DNA of 64,000 nucleotides, taken from assembly GCF_003814875.1 (NCBI RefSeq), contig NZ_RKQF01000001.1:8680001-8744000 (forward strand), written 5' to 3'. The translations under genes were made by a program, and so were the position numbers. Below, piece after piece: positions 51,883 to 59,760 of this stretch. Numbering within the stretch: position 1 is the first letter of the stretch; each line of letters opens with the position of its first letter. The stretch comes from Streptomyces sp. Ag109_O5-1 (GTDB lineage Bacteria > Actinomycetota > Actinomycetes > Streptomycetales > Streptomycetaceae). Below the pieces are notes generated by a model that searched no databases, was not told the DNA's origin, and saw nothing but the letters and a program-made list of their open reading frames with translations.

Positions 51883-52508
51883 AGCTGCTTCGAGTCGTGC
51901 AGCTTGGTGATCGCGTTCTCGTCACCGTCCAGCTCGACCTTGGCCGCGTTCACCCGGCCGAAGGCGAACATCAGCAGTTCGGAGGGCTCACCGGTCGCTG
52001 TCACCACGGGAGCGCCGCGGTGGGCGACCGCCGTCTGGCCGTCGGGGCGGCGCAGCACCAGGCCCGTCGGCACGCCCCGGCCCAGCAGCCGCGCCGTGCG
52101 CTCCAGACGCGCCCACAGGGCGTCCTGGAAGACCGGGTCCAGCTCGCGCGCCGACCAGTCCGGCTGGGCCCGGCGGACGTCCTCCGTGTGGATGTAGAAC
52201 TCCACGGTGTTGGCCGCCTCGTCGACCTGCTTGAGCTGGAACGGCGAGAACCGCGGCGGCCCGGTACGGATCAGCTGGATCAGCTCCTCGTACGGCTTCG
52301 CGGCGAACTCCGCCGTCACCTTCTCCAGCCGTGGCGCGAGCTGCTTGAGCACCGTGCCCCCGGCCGCGTCGGGCCGGCGTTCGCGCACCACCACGTGCGC
52401 GGCCAGGTCGCGGGTCACCCAGCCCTCGCAGAGGGTCGGCGCCTCGGGACCGGCGGTCTCCAAGAGGTCGGCGAGCAGAAGCCGTTCACGCTTGGCGAAG
52501 GTCGACAT
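51873..52508 (-). CDS. TIGR03085 family (DinB-like) protein
   Basis: 211-aa actinobacterial protein with the opening ERLLLADLLETAGPEAPTLCEGW and the helical DinB/maleylpyruvate-isomerase-type core, including EFYIHTEDVRRAQPDW with a His that may bind metal. Members are thought to be thiol-dependent enzymes, possibly using mycothiol. ATG 52508. Divergent from hisI. Confidence 0.85.
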   Translation of the reverse strand: MSTFAKRERLLLADLLETAGPEAPTLCEGWVTRDLAAHVVVRERRPDAAGGTVLKQLAPRLEKVTAEFAAKPYEELIQLIRTGPPRFSPFQLKQVDEAANTVEFYIHTEDVRRAQPDWSARELDPVFQDALWARLERTARLLGRGVPTGLVLRRPDGQTAVAHRGAPVVTATGEPSELLMFAFGRVNAAKVELDGDENAITKLHDSKQLGI

Positions 52509-52530
52509 GGAGCCAGCCTACGACCCCACA

Positions 52531-52580
52531 CACGGTCCGGACAGTGGACACGGACCGTGACTGTCGGTGCCGCGCGGCAC
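52531..52580. promoter_or_regulatory. two dyads in the TIGR03085-hisI divergent region
   Basis: CACGGTCCG (52531-52539) pairs with CGGACCGTG (52551-52559) around an 11-base spacer, and GTGCCGCGCGGCAC (52567-52580) is a perfect palindrome. Both lie in the 82-bp gap between divergent starts, where operators or promoters must be. No known operator consensus was matched. Confidence 0.5.
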
Positions 52581-52590
52581 AATGGCACCC

Positions 52591-53013
52591 ATGACCAGTA
52601 CGACCGGTACGCCCCAGCCCAGCGGCCTCGCCCCGGAGCTCGCCGCCCGCCTCAAGCGCAGCGCCGACGGGCTCCTCCCCGCCATCGCCCAGCAGTACGA
52701 CACCGGCGAGGTACTCATGCTGGGCTGGATGGACGACGAGGCCCTGCACCGCACCCTCACCACCGGCCGCTGCACCTACTGGTCGCGCAGCCGCCAGGAG
52801 TACTGGGTCAAGGGCGACACCTCCGGCCACTTCCAGTGGGTCAAGTCGGTCGCCCTCGACTGCGACGCCGACACCGTGCTGGTCAAGGTCGACCAGGTCG
52901 GCGCCGCCTGCCACACCGGCGACCGCACCTGCTTCGACGCCGACGTGCTCCTCAAGGACGCCGAGCACGCTCACGAAGCCGCCGATTCCGGCGTACCCGC
53001 CTCGGATCAGTAA
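52591..53013 (+). CDS. hisI: HisI, phosphoribosyl-AMP cyclohydrolase
   Basis: Third step of histidine synthesis. 140 aa, HisI domain only (HisE is separate and not in this window). Zinc and magnesium ligands are in VALDCDADT and ACHTGDRTCF. Start taken as ATG 52591 (MTSTTGT); ATG 52582 is also in frame. It is split from the main his operon by 3 kb and lies 11 bases ahead of trpE. Confidence 0.95.
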   Translation: MTSTTGTPQPSGLAPELAARLKRSADGLLPAIAQQYDTGEVLMLGWMDDEALHRTLTTGRCTYWSRSRQEYWVKGDTSGHFQWVKSVALDCDADTVLVKVDQVGAACHTGDRTCFDADVLLKDAEHAHEAADSGVPASDQ

Positions 53014-53024
53014 GGTCTGCCGCC

Positions 53025-54503
53025 ATGGACCTCGAGACCTTCCGCAAGCTGGCGACCGACCGGCGCGTCATCCCGGTCACCCGCAAGCTCCTCGCCGACG
53101 GCGACACCCCGGTCGCGCTCTACCGCAAGCTCGCCGCCGAGCGCCCGGGCACCTTCCTGCTGGAGTCCGCCGAGAACGGCCGCTCCTGGTCCCGCTACTC
53201 GTTCGTGGGCGTGCGCTCCTCCGCCACCCTCACCGCCCGCGACGGCCAGGCCCACTGGCTCGGTGCCCCGCCCGTCGGCGTGCCCGTCGAGGGCGACCCG
53301 CTGGCCGCCCTGCGCGCCACCATCGAGACCCTGCACACCCCCCACCAGGAGGGCCTGCCGCCCTTCACCGGCGGCATGGTCGGCTATCTCGGCTACGACA
53401 TCGTGCGCCGCCTGGAGAAGATCGGCCCCGGCGAGCGGGACGACCTCAAGCTCCCCGAGCTGACCATGCTCCTCACCAGCGACCTCGCCGTCATGGACCA
53501 CTGGGAGGGCTCGGTCCTGTTGATCGCCAACGCGATCAACCACAACGACCTCGACACCGGCGTCGACGAGGCCTACGCCGACGCGATCGCCCGCCTCGAC
53601 GCCATGGAGGCCGACCTCTCCCGCCCGGTCGCCCAGCCCCCGGCCGTCCTGCCGCCCTCCGAACTCCCCGAGTACACCGCCCTGTGGGGCGGCCCCGACT
53701 TCCGGGCCGCCGTCGAGGACATCAAGGAGCGCATCCGCGCGGGCGAGGCCTTCCAGGTCGTCCCCTCGCAGCGCTTCGAAACCCCGTGCACGGCGAGCGC
53801 GCTGGACGTCTACCGCGTCCTGAGGGCCACCAACCCGTCCCCGTACATGTACCTGTTCCGCTTCGACGGCTTCGACGTCGTCGGCTCGTCGCCCGAGGCC
53901 CTGGTCAAGGTCGAGGACGGGCGGGCCATGGTCCACCCCATCGCCGGCACCCGGCCGCGCGGGGCCACCCCGCAGGAGGACCAGGCCCTCGCCGACGAGC
54001 TGATGGCCGACCCCAAGGAGCGCGCCGAGCACCTGATGCTCGTCGACCTCGGACGCAACGACCTGGGCAGGGTCTGCGAGCCGGGCTCCGTCGAGGTCGT
54101 CGACTTCATGTCCGTCGAGCGGTACTCGCACGTCATGCACATCGTCTCGACGGTCACCGGAAAGGTCGCCGAGGGCCGCACCGCCTTCGACGTCCTCACC
54201 GCCTGCTTCCCGGCCGGCACCCTCTCCGGCGCCCCCAAGCCCCGGGCCATGCAGATCATCGACGAACTGGAGCCGTCGAGGCGGGGGTTGTACGGCGGCT
54301 GCGTCGGCTACCTCGACTTCGCCGGGGACTCCGACACCGCCATCGCCATCCGCACGGCCCTGCTGCGGGACGGGACGGCGTATGTGCAGGCGGGCGCCGG
54401 TATCGTCGCCGACTCGAACCCGGTCGCAGAGGACCAGGAGTGCCGCAACAAGGCGGCGGCGGTCCTGCGGGCGGTGCACACGGCCAACAGACTGGGCAAG
54501 TAG
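53025..54503 (+). CDS. trpE: TrpE, anthranilate synthase component I
   Basis: Converts chorismate to anthranilate, first step of tryptophan synthesis. The 492-aa protein has the feedback-site LLES motif early, GGMVGYLGYDIV, and the chorismate-binding blocks SPEALVKVEDG, HPIAGTRPRG, LVDLGRNDLGRV and GTLSGAPKPRAMQIIDELE. Directly downstream of hisI, with no room for a leader peptide attenuator between them. The glutaminase subunit (TrpG) is not in this window. Confidence 0.96.
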   Translation: MDLETFRKLATDRRVIPVTRKLLADGDTPVALYRKLAAERPGTFLLESAENGRSWSRYSFVGVRSSATLTARDGQAHWLGAPPVGVPVEGDPLAALRATIETLHTPHQEGLPPFTGGMVGYLGYDIVRRLEKIGPGERDDLKLPELTMLLTSDLAVMDHWEGSVLLIANAINHNDLDTGVDEAYADAIARLDAMEADLSRPVAQPPAVLPPSELPEYTALWGGPDFRAAVEDIKERIRAGEAFQVVPSQRFETPCTASALDVYRVLRATNPSPYMYLFRFDGFDVVGSSPEALVKVEDGRAMVHPIAGTRPRGATPQEDQALADELMADPKERAEHLMLVDLGRNDLGRVCEPGSVEVVDFMSVERYSHVMHIVSTVTGKVAEGRTAFDVLTACFPAGTLSGAPKPRAMQIIDELEPSRRGLYGGCVGYLDFAGDSDTAIAIRTALLRDGTAYVQAGAGIVADSNPVAEDQECRNKAAAVLRAVHTANRLGK

Positions 54504-54539
54504 CCGCCCGGACCGGGCAAGTGGGGCGCTTCTCACTCG

Positions 54540-54565
54540 ACCCCGGGTGACCGTTCGCCCGGGGT
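54540..54565 (+). terminator. possible hairpin after trpE
   Basis: ACCCCGGG (54540-54547) pairs with CCCGGGGT (54558-54565) in the 72-bp gap after trpE. No U run follows. It may attenuate rather than end transcription. Confidence 0.4.
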
Positions 54566-54584
54566 TCAAGCGATAGTGGAGTAC

Positions 54585-55220
54585 GTGACTGCTGTTCCTC
54601 ACCCCCGTTCCGAAGCCGCCGCGACCGAGCGGTCCGGCCGCCGCAGCCTCGCCATCGCGCTGCTGTTCGGTGCGCTCGGCGCGGCCGTGGCCCTGCTGGC
54701 CAGCCGGCAGCGCTGGGCGGCGGGCACCGCGACGGTGGCCGGCGGCGCCTTCCCGCTGACCGCCAAGGGCAGCGACGTCACGGGCGTCCCCGCGGCCCTT
54801 GCCATAGTGGGCCTCGCCGCGCTCGTCGCCGTCTTCGCCGTCCGCAAGACCGGCCGTTTCCTGGTCTCCGGGCTTCTCGCGCTCTCCGGCGCCGGCATCG
54901 CCGCCGCCGCCCTGCTGGGCGCGTCCGACGGCTCCGCGCTCGACGAGAAGGCCGCCACCGCCAGCGGCGACACCTCCGCGACGGTCGACGCCCTCACTCA
55001 CACCGGCTGGCCGTACGTCGCCGCGGCCGGCGGCGCTCTCATCCTGATCGCCGGGCTGCTCGCGCTGCGCTACGGCCGCCTCTGGCCCGCCATGTCCGGC
55101 CGCTACGAGCGCGGCACGGGTACCCCGCGGCCGCGCCGTGCGCCGAAGCCGGTCGATCCCGACCGGCCCGAGGACATCTGGAAGGCGCTGGACCGGGGCG
55201 AGGACCCGACCGGCGCGTAG
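54585..55220 (+). CDS. TIGR02234 trp-region membrane protein
   Basis: Member of the tryptophan-associated transmembrane protein family (trp_oprn_chp, TIGR02234). From GTG 54585 it is 211 aa with four membrane segments (SLAIALLFGALGAAVALLAS near the start) and a basic/acidic tail ending DPDRPEDIWKALDRGEDPTG. GTG 54576 would add three residues. Function unknown; found next to trp genes in actinobacteria. Confidence 0.88.
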   Translation: MTAVPHPRSEAAATERSGRRSLAIALLFGALGAAVALLASRQRWAAGTATVAGGAFPLTAKGSDVTGVPAALAIVGLAALVAVFAVRKTGRFLVSGLLALSGAGIAAAALLGASDGSALDEKAATASGDTSATVDALTHTGWPYVAAAGGALILIAGLLALRYGRLWPAMSGRYERGTGTPRPRRAPKPVDPDRPEDIWKALDRGEDPTGA

Positions 55221-55278
55221 CGCTTCGCTGGGGGCGCCGTTGGGGGGGTGCCGCTCGTCGGCTGTCTCGGGGTGCGTC

Positions 55279-55318
55279 GTGGCTGGTCGCGCAGTTCCCC
55301 GCGCCCCTTACGGGGCGC
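55279..55318 (+). repeat. dispersed palindromic intergenic repeat, copy C
   Basis: GTGGCTGGTCGCGCAGTTCC followed by GCGCCCC-TTAC-GGGGCGC (55301-55318). It is the short form, without the middle block found in copies B and D. Lies in the 244-bp gap before the HGxxPAAW gene. Confidence 0.75.
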
Positions 55319-55464
55319 TACAGCTGACGGGGCGCTTCGGCTGGCGGGGGTCTTCAGTCGATGTGGCGAATCAGACGTCACCCCCGCGTCCCGCACCGGT
55401 ACTCGTACGGGACAATGGAGGTCGAGCGTCCGGAAGGACACGTACGAGCAACGAGGAGCAAGTC

Positions 55465-55734
55465 ATGGCGGGCAGCAGCCACGGTCACACCCCGGCCGCC
55501 TGGACCGGCGTCACCATCGCCTTCATCGGTTTCTGCGTCGCGGGCGCCTTCATGGTGATGGCCCAGCCGCTCGGCTTCTGGGCCGGCATGGTGATCGTGG
55601 TCCTCGGTGGTGTCGTGGGCGTGGTCATGCGCTCCATGGGTCTCGGCCAGCCGAAGCAGAGCAACGGCGGCGCCCTGGTGATGTCGCACTCCGCCCCGGT
55701 CGTCACCCGCGAGCCGGTCGCCGCCGAGGGCTGA
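55465..55734 (+). CDS. HGxxPAAW family small membrane protein
   Basis: 89 aa. The N-terminal motif HGHTPAAW defines the family; two membrane segments follow (about residues 14-34 and 38-57) with a polar C-terminal tail. Function unknown; regularly found between trpE and trpC in actinobacteria. ATG 55465 is preceded by GAGGAG. A terminator follows. Confidence 0.9.
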   Translation: MAGSSHGHTPAAWTGVTIAFIGFCVAGAFMVMAQPLGFWAGMVIVVLGGVVGVVMRSMGLGQPKQSNGGALVMSHSAPVVTREPVAAEG

Positions 55735-55754
55735 CCGACCAGAGCTTTCCCGAG

Positions 55755-55782
55755 GAGGGGCGCCCGGATCCGGGCGCCCCTC
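55755..55782 (+). terminator. palindromic terminator after the HGxxPAAW gene
   Basis: A perfect 28-base palindrome centred on GGATCC with GAGGGGCGCCC arms lies 20 bases after the stop codon. Strong stem, no U run. Confidence 0.75.
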
Positions 55783-55811
55783 TCGCGCGTGTGCCGACCG
55801 TACGGGGCACA

Positions 55812-56267
55812 ATGCGAGGCGTGAACGCCCACAGTCACAGCGCAGCTGCAGCCGCCCCGCCGGCGATGCCCTCCCTCCGGGGCCGGCTGGCGGTGCCCGC
55901 GGGAGTGCTGGCCGCCGTCGTCGGGGCCTTCGCCTACGTCGGCACCGTCGACCCCAACCAGCCCGGCCACTACCCGGTCTGCCCCCTCTACCGGCTCACC
56001 GGCCTGTACTGCCCCGGCTGCGGCGGCCTGCGCAGCGCGCACGCGTTCGTCCACGGGGACTTCCTGGCAGCGCTGCAGGACAACGCGGCGGGCGTGGTCG
56101 CCTATCTGGCCTTCGCCGTGGTGTGGACCGTCTGGGTGGTGCGCGCGGTACGCGGCCGGCCCGCCCGGATCGAGCTCAGACCGGTGCAGATGTGGAGCCT
56201 GGGCGCGTTGGTGCTGGTCTTCACCGTTGTCCGGAACCTGCCGTTCGGCGGCTGGTTGCATCCTTGA
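55812..56267 (+). CDS. DUF2752 family membrane protein
   Basis: 151 aa from ATG 55812 (GTG 55821 gives 148). Three membrane segments and the family signature CPLYRLTGLYCPGCGGLRSAH, with three Cys in the first outside loop. Function unknown. It lies before trpC, 147 bases away. Confidence 0.87.
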   Translation: MRGVNAHSHSAAAAAPPAMPSLRGRLAVPAGVLAAVVGAFAYVGTVDPNQPGHYPVCPLYRLTGLYCPGCGGLRSAHAFVHGDFLAALQDNAAGVVAYLAFAVVWTVWVVRAVRGRPARIELRPVQMWSLGALVLVFTVVRNLPFGGWLHP

Positions 56268-56349
56268 TCAACTGGCGAACGTCCAGGTAGTGGGACCGGC
56301 GTCGGCCGGATGTGAGGCCTGTGCCGTCCTGCGGATACCATCGCATTGA

Positions 56350-56371
56350 CCATGAGTTTTCCGGCTCATGG
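56350..56371. repeat. CCATGAG / CTCATGG dyad before trpC
   Basis: A perfect 7-bp dyad (56350-56356, 56365-56371) with an 8-base spacer, 43 bases before trpC, embedded in an AT-richer patch with TTGACC at 56346-56351. It is a reasonable operator or promoter for trpC-trpM-trpB-trpA. Confidence 0.45.
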
Positions 56372-56414
56372 GATTTGACCGCCTGGAAGAACCGTCAGGA
56401 AGGGGGCCGCTCGC

Positions 56415-57224
56415 GTGAGTGTGCTCGACGAGATCATCGACGGAGTCCGTGCCGACCTCGCGGAGCGGCAGGCGCGCGTCAGCCTCGACGAGCTCAAGGA
56501 GCGCGCGGCGAAGGCGCCCGCCGCCAAGGACGGTGTGGCCGCGCTGCGCGGTGAGGGCGTCAAGGTCATCTGTGAGGTCAAGCGCTCCAGCCCCTCCAAG
56601 GGCGCGCTGGCCGCGATCGCCGACCCGGCCGGGCTCGCCGCGGACTACGAGGCGGGCGGCGCGGCCGTCATCTCGGTCCTGACCGAGCAGCGCCGCTTCG
56701 GCGGCTCGCTGGCCGACCTGGAGGCGGTCCGGGCCCGGGTGGACATCCCGGTGCTGCGCAAGGACTTCATCGTCACGTCGTACCAGCTGTGGGAGGCCCG
56801 CGCGTACGGCGCCGACCTCGCGCTGCTGATCGTCGCCGCCCTCGACCAGCCGGCCCTGGAGTCGCTGATCGAGCGCGCGGTCTCCATCGGCCTCACCCCC
56901 CTCGTCGAGGTCCACGACGAGGACGAGGTCGAGCGCGCGGTGGACGCCGGCGCCAAGATCATCGGCGTCAACGCGCGCAACCTGAAGACCCTGGAGGTCG
57001 ACCGCACCACGTTCGAGCGGGTCGCCCCGGAGATCCCCGACCACATCGTCAAGGTCGCCGAGTCCGGTGTCCGCGGACCGCACGACCTGATCGCCTACGC
57101 CAACGCGGGCGCCGACGCGGTCCTGGTCGGCGAGTCCCTGGTCACGGGCCGCGACCCCAAGGCGGCGGTGGCCGACCTGGTGGCGGCGGGCGAACACCCC
57201 GCGCTGCGGCACGGCCGGGGCTGA
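56415..57224 (+). CDS. trpC: TrpC, indole-3-glycerol phosphate synthase
   Basis: Beta-alpha barrel enzyme of 269 aa that closes the indole ring. Catalytic Lys in CEVKRSSPSKG, FIVTSYQLWEARAYGAD, and the phosphate site AESGVRGPHD. GTG start at 56415. First gene of trpC-trpM-trpB-trpA. The substrate CdRP comes from the TrpF activity supplied by PriA. Confidence 0.97.
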   Translation: MSVLDEIIDGVRADLAERQARVSLDELKERAAKAPAAKDGVAALRGEGVKVICEVKRSSPSKGALAAIADPAGLAADYEAGGAAVISVLTEQRRFGGSLADLEAVRARVDIPVLRKDFIVTSYQLWEARAYGADLALLIVAALDQPALESLIERAVSIGLTPLVEVHDEDEVERAVDAGAKIIGVNARNLKTLEVDRTTFERVAPEIPDHIVKVAESGVRGPHDLIAYANAGADAVLVGESLVTGRDPKAAVADLVAAGEHPALRHGRG

Positions 57225-57245
57225 TCACCCGCTAGGCTGAACCCG

Positions 57246-57482
57246 ATGACTCTCACGGTGACGACGACAGTGGACCGGTACGCCCGCCTCGCGCGCGGCT
57301 GCCGGCCCCGCGGTTGCCGCGCCCCGGCACGCCGGGTCCACGGCCGCCGCGTCCGCTACGTCATCGGTGACGAACCGGGACAGGTGAACGGCCGCCGATG
57401 GCAGCGCGCCCCTCAGGGGCGCGGGGCCGTATCTGATCATGCGACTCCGTCGCGTGAGCGCGACCAGCCACACACGGCCTGA
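57246..57482 (+). CDS. trpM: TrpM, small tryptophan-operon protein, with altered C-terminus
   Basis: Small basic protein between trpC and trpB, matching the actinomycete TrpM (formerly TrpX) reported to modulate tryptophan synthesis and development in S. coelicolor. The core LARGCRPRGCRAPARRVHGRR with RYVIGDEPGQVNGRRWQ is clear. The last 25 or so of 78 residues are encoded by dispersed repeat copy D (57406-57471), so the C-terminus probably differs from that of relatives. GTG/ATG choice: ATG 57246. Confidence 0.85.
   Translation: MTLTVTTTVDRYARLARGCRPRGCRAPARRVHGRRVRYVIGDEPGQVNGRRWQRAPQGRGAVSDHATPSRERDQPHTA
57406..57471 (-). repeat. dispersed palindromic intergenic repeat, copy D
   Basis: On the - strand it begins GGCTGGTCGCGC (57469-57458), has the middle block with GGAGTCGCATGATCAGAT, and ends GCGCCCC-TGA-GGGGCGC (57422-57406). 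It is the long form also seen as copy B. Unlike the other copies it lies inside a coding frame, the 3' end of trpM. Confidence 0.8.
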
Positions 57483-57552
57483 GGTCGTACCACGGACTCC
57501 GCCCCCACGGCGAATAGTGTCCTTCAACACGCACTCACCGTGAGGTTCTGGC

Positions 57553-58836
57553 ATGCCCAGCGATTTCTTCTTCCCTGACCCCACCGGTCAGGTGCCCAGC
57601 GTCGAGGGCTACTTCGGCGCATTCGGCGGCAAGTTCATCCCGGAGGCCCTCGTCGCCGCCGTGGACGAGGTCGCCGTCGAGTACGACAAGGCCAAGCACG
57701 ACCCCGAGTTCGCCCGCGAGCTCGACGACCTGATGGTCAACTACACCGGCCGCCCCAGCTCCCTCACCGAGGTCCCCCGCTTCGCGGAACACGCGGGCGG
57801 CGCCCGGATCTTCCTCAAGCGCGAGGACCTGAACCACACCGGCTCGCACAAGATCAACAACGTGCTCGGCCAGGCCCTGCTCACCAAGCGCATGGGCAAG
57901 ACCAGGGTGATCGCGGAGACCGGTGCCGGCCAGCACGGCGTCGCCACCGCCACCGCCTGCGCCCTGTTCGGCCTCGACTGCACCATCTACATGGGCGAGA
58001 TCGACACCCAGCGCCAGGCCCTCAACGTGGCCCGGATGCGGATGCTCGGCGCCGAGGTCATCGCCGTGAAGTCCGGCAGCCGTACGCTCAAGGACGCCAT
58101 CAACGAGGCGTTCCGGGACTGGGTGGCCAACGTCGACCACACCCACTACCTCTTCGGTACGGTCGCAGGACCGCACCCCTTCCCGGCCATGGTCCGCGAC
58201 TTCCACCGGGTGATCGGCGTCGAGGCCCGCCGCCAGATCCTGGAGCGCGCCGGCCGTCTCCCCGACGCGGCGATCGCGTGTGTCGGCGGCGGTTCCAACG
58301 CCATCGGCCTCTTCCACGCGTTCATCCCCGACGAGGGCGTCCGCCTCATCGGCTGCGAGCCGGCCGGCCACGGCATCGAGACCGGCGAGCACGCGGCCAC
58401 CCTCACCGCCGGCGAGCCGGGCATCCTGCACGGCTCCCGGTCCTACGTCCTCCAGGACGACGAGGGCCAGATCACCGAGCCGTACTCGATCTCCGCCGGT
58501 CTGGACTACCCGGGCATCGGCCCGGAGCACTCCTACCTCAAGGACTCCGGCCGCGGCGAGTACCGCGCGGTCACCGACGACGCGGCCATGCAGGCCCTGC
58601 GCCTGCTGTCCCGCACCGAGGGCATCATCCCGGCCATCGAGAGCGCCCACGCCCTCGCCGGCGCCCTGGAGGTCGGCAGGGAACTCGGCAAGGACGGGCT
58701 GATCGTCGTCAACCTGTCCGGCCGCGGCGACAAGGACATGGACACCGCCGCGCGCTACTTCGGGCTGTACGACACCGACGCCGAGGTCGCGGCCGACGCC
58801 GCCGACACCGCCGAGATCGAGGGGGACGCCAAGTGA
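57553..58836 (+). CDS. trpB: TrpB, tryptophan synthase beta chain
   Basis: PLP enzyme joining indole and serine. 427 aa; PLP lysine in LNHTGSHKINN, phosphate loop GGGSNAIG, and AETGAGQHGVA. The C-terminus has an extra Ala/Asp-rich tail of about 15 residues. Stop overlaps trpA (GTGA at 58833). Start ATG 57553. Confidence 0.97.
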   Translation: MPSDFFFPDPTGQVPSVEGYFGAFGGKFIPEALVAAVDEVAVEYDKAKHDPEFARELDDLMVNYTGRPSSLTEVPRFAEHAGGARIFLKREDLNHTGSHKINNVLGQALLTKRMGKTRVIAETGAGQHGVATATACALFGLDCTIYMGEIDTQRQALNVARMRMLGAEVIAVKSGSRTLKDAINEAFRDWVANVDHTHYLFGTVAGPHPFPAMVRDFHRVIGVEARRQILERAGRLPDAAIACVGGGSNAIGLFHAFIPDEGVRLIGCEPAGHGIETGEHAATLTAGEPGILHGSRSYVLQDDEGQITEPYSISAGLDYPGIGPEHSYLKDSGRGEYRAVTDDAAMQALRLLSRTEGIIPAIESAHALAGALEVGRELGKDGLIVVNLSGRGDKDMDTAARYFGLYDTDAEVAADAADTAEIEGDAK

Positions 58837-59651
58837 GCGGGAACATTCAGCTGCTGTCCGACACCCTCGCCGGTGCCAAGGCCGAGGGCCGTGCCGCGCT
58901 CATCGCCTACCTTCCGGCCGGGTTCCCGACCGTGGACGGCGGCATCGAGGCGATCAAGGCCGTACTCGACGGCGGCGCCGACGTCGTCGAGGTCGGGCTG
59001 CCGCACAGCGACCCGGTCCTGGACGGCCCGGTCATCCAGACCGCCGACGACATCGCCCTGCGCGGCGGCGTCAAGATCGCGGACGTCATGCGCACGGTCA
59101 AGGAAGCCCACGAAGCCACCGGCAAGCCGATCCTCGTCATGACGTACTGGAACCCCATCGACCGCTACGGCGTCGAGCGCTTCACCGCCGAGCTGGCCGA
59201 GGCGGGCGGCGCGGGCTGCATCCTGCCCGACCTGCCGGTGCAGGAGTCGGCGCTGTGGAGGGAGCACGCCGAGAAGCACGGCCTCGCGACGGTCTTCGTC
59301 GTGGCGCCGAGCAGCAAGGACGAGCGGCTCGCCACGATCACGGCGGCGGGCAGCGGTTTCGTCTACGCGGCCTCGCTGATGGGTGTCACCGGTACGCGTG
59401 AATCGGTCGGCGCGCAGGCCCAGAACCTGGTGGAGCGCACCCGGGCCACCGGCACCGAGCTGCCCGTCTGCGTCGGCCTCGGCGTCTCCGACGCGGCCCA
59501 GGCCGCCGTGGTCGCCGGCTTCGCCGACGGTGTGATCGTCGGCTCGGCCTTCGTGAAGCGGATGCTGGACGCGCCGGACGACGCGGCCGGTGTGGCGGCC
59601 GTCCGCGAACTCGCCGGGGACCTGGCGAAGGGCGTGCGCGGACAGGCGTAA
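58833..59651 (+). CDS. trpA: TrpA, tryptophan synthase alpha chain
   Basis: Cleaves indole glycerol phosphate to indole, channelled to TrpB. 272 aa barrel with catalytic Glu/Asp in VVEVGLPHSDPVLDGPVIQ and phosphate site VGLGVSDAAQ with VIVGSAFVK. GTG start coupled to trpB. Confidence 0.97.
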   Translation: MSGNIQLLSDTLAGAKAEGRAALIAYLPAGFPTVDGGIEAIKAVLDGGADVVEVGLPHSDPVLDGPVIQTADDIALRGGVKIADVMRTVKEAHEATGKPILVMTYWNPIDRYGVERFTAELAEAGGAGCILPDLPVQESALWREHAEKHGLATVFVVAPSSKDERLATITAAGSGFVYAASLMGVTGTRESVGAQAQNLVERTRATGTELPVCVGLGVSDAAQAAVVAGFADGVIVGSAFVKRMLDAPDDAAGVAAVRELAGDLAKGVRGQA

Positions 59652-59716
59652 TCCGGCACTGCGGGACACACCGCTGGACACAGCAGAACATTCGGTCACT
59701 CGAACGGGTGGACCTG

Positions 59717-59749
59717 GGACCGGGGAGGCGCGGTGCGCCTCCCCGGTTC
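59717..59749 (+). terminator. terminator of the trp operon
   Basis: A 13-bp perfect stem (59719-59731 with 59735-59747), extendable by two pairs, with loop GGT and TTC following. It lies 66 bases after the trpA stop. Confidence 0.82.
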
Positions 59750-59760
59750 GTTCTGGGGGT

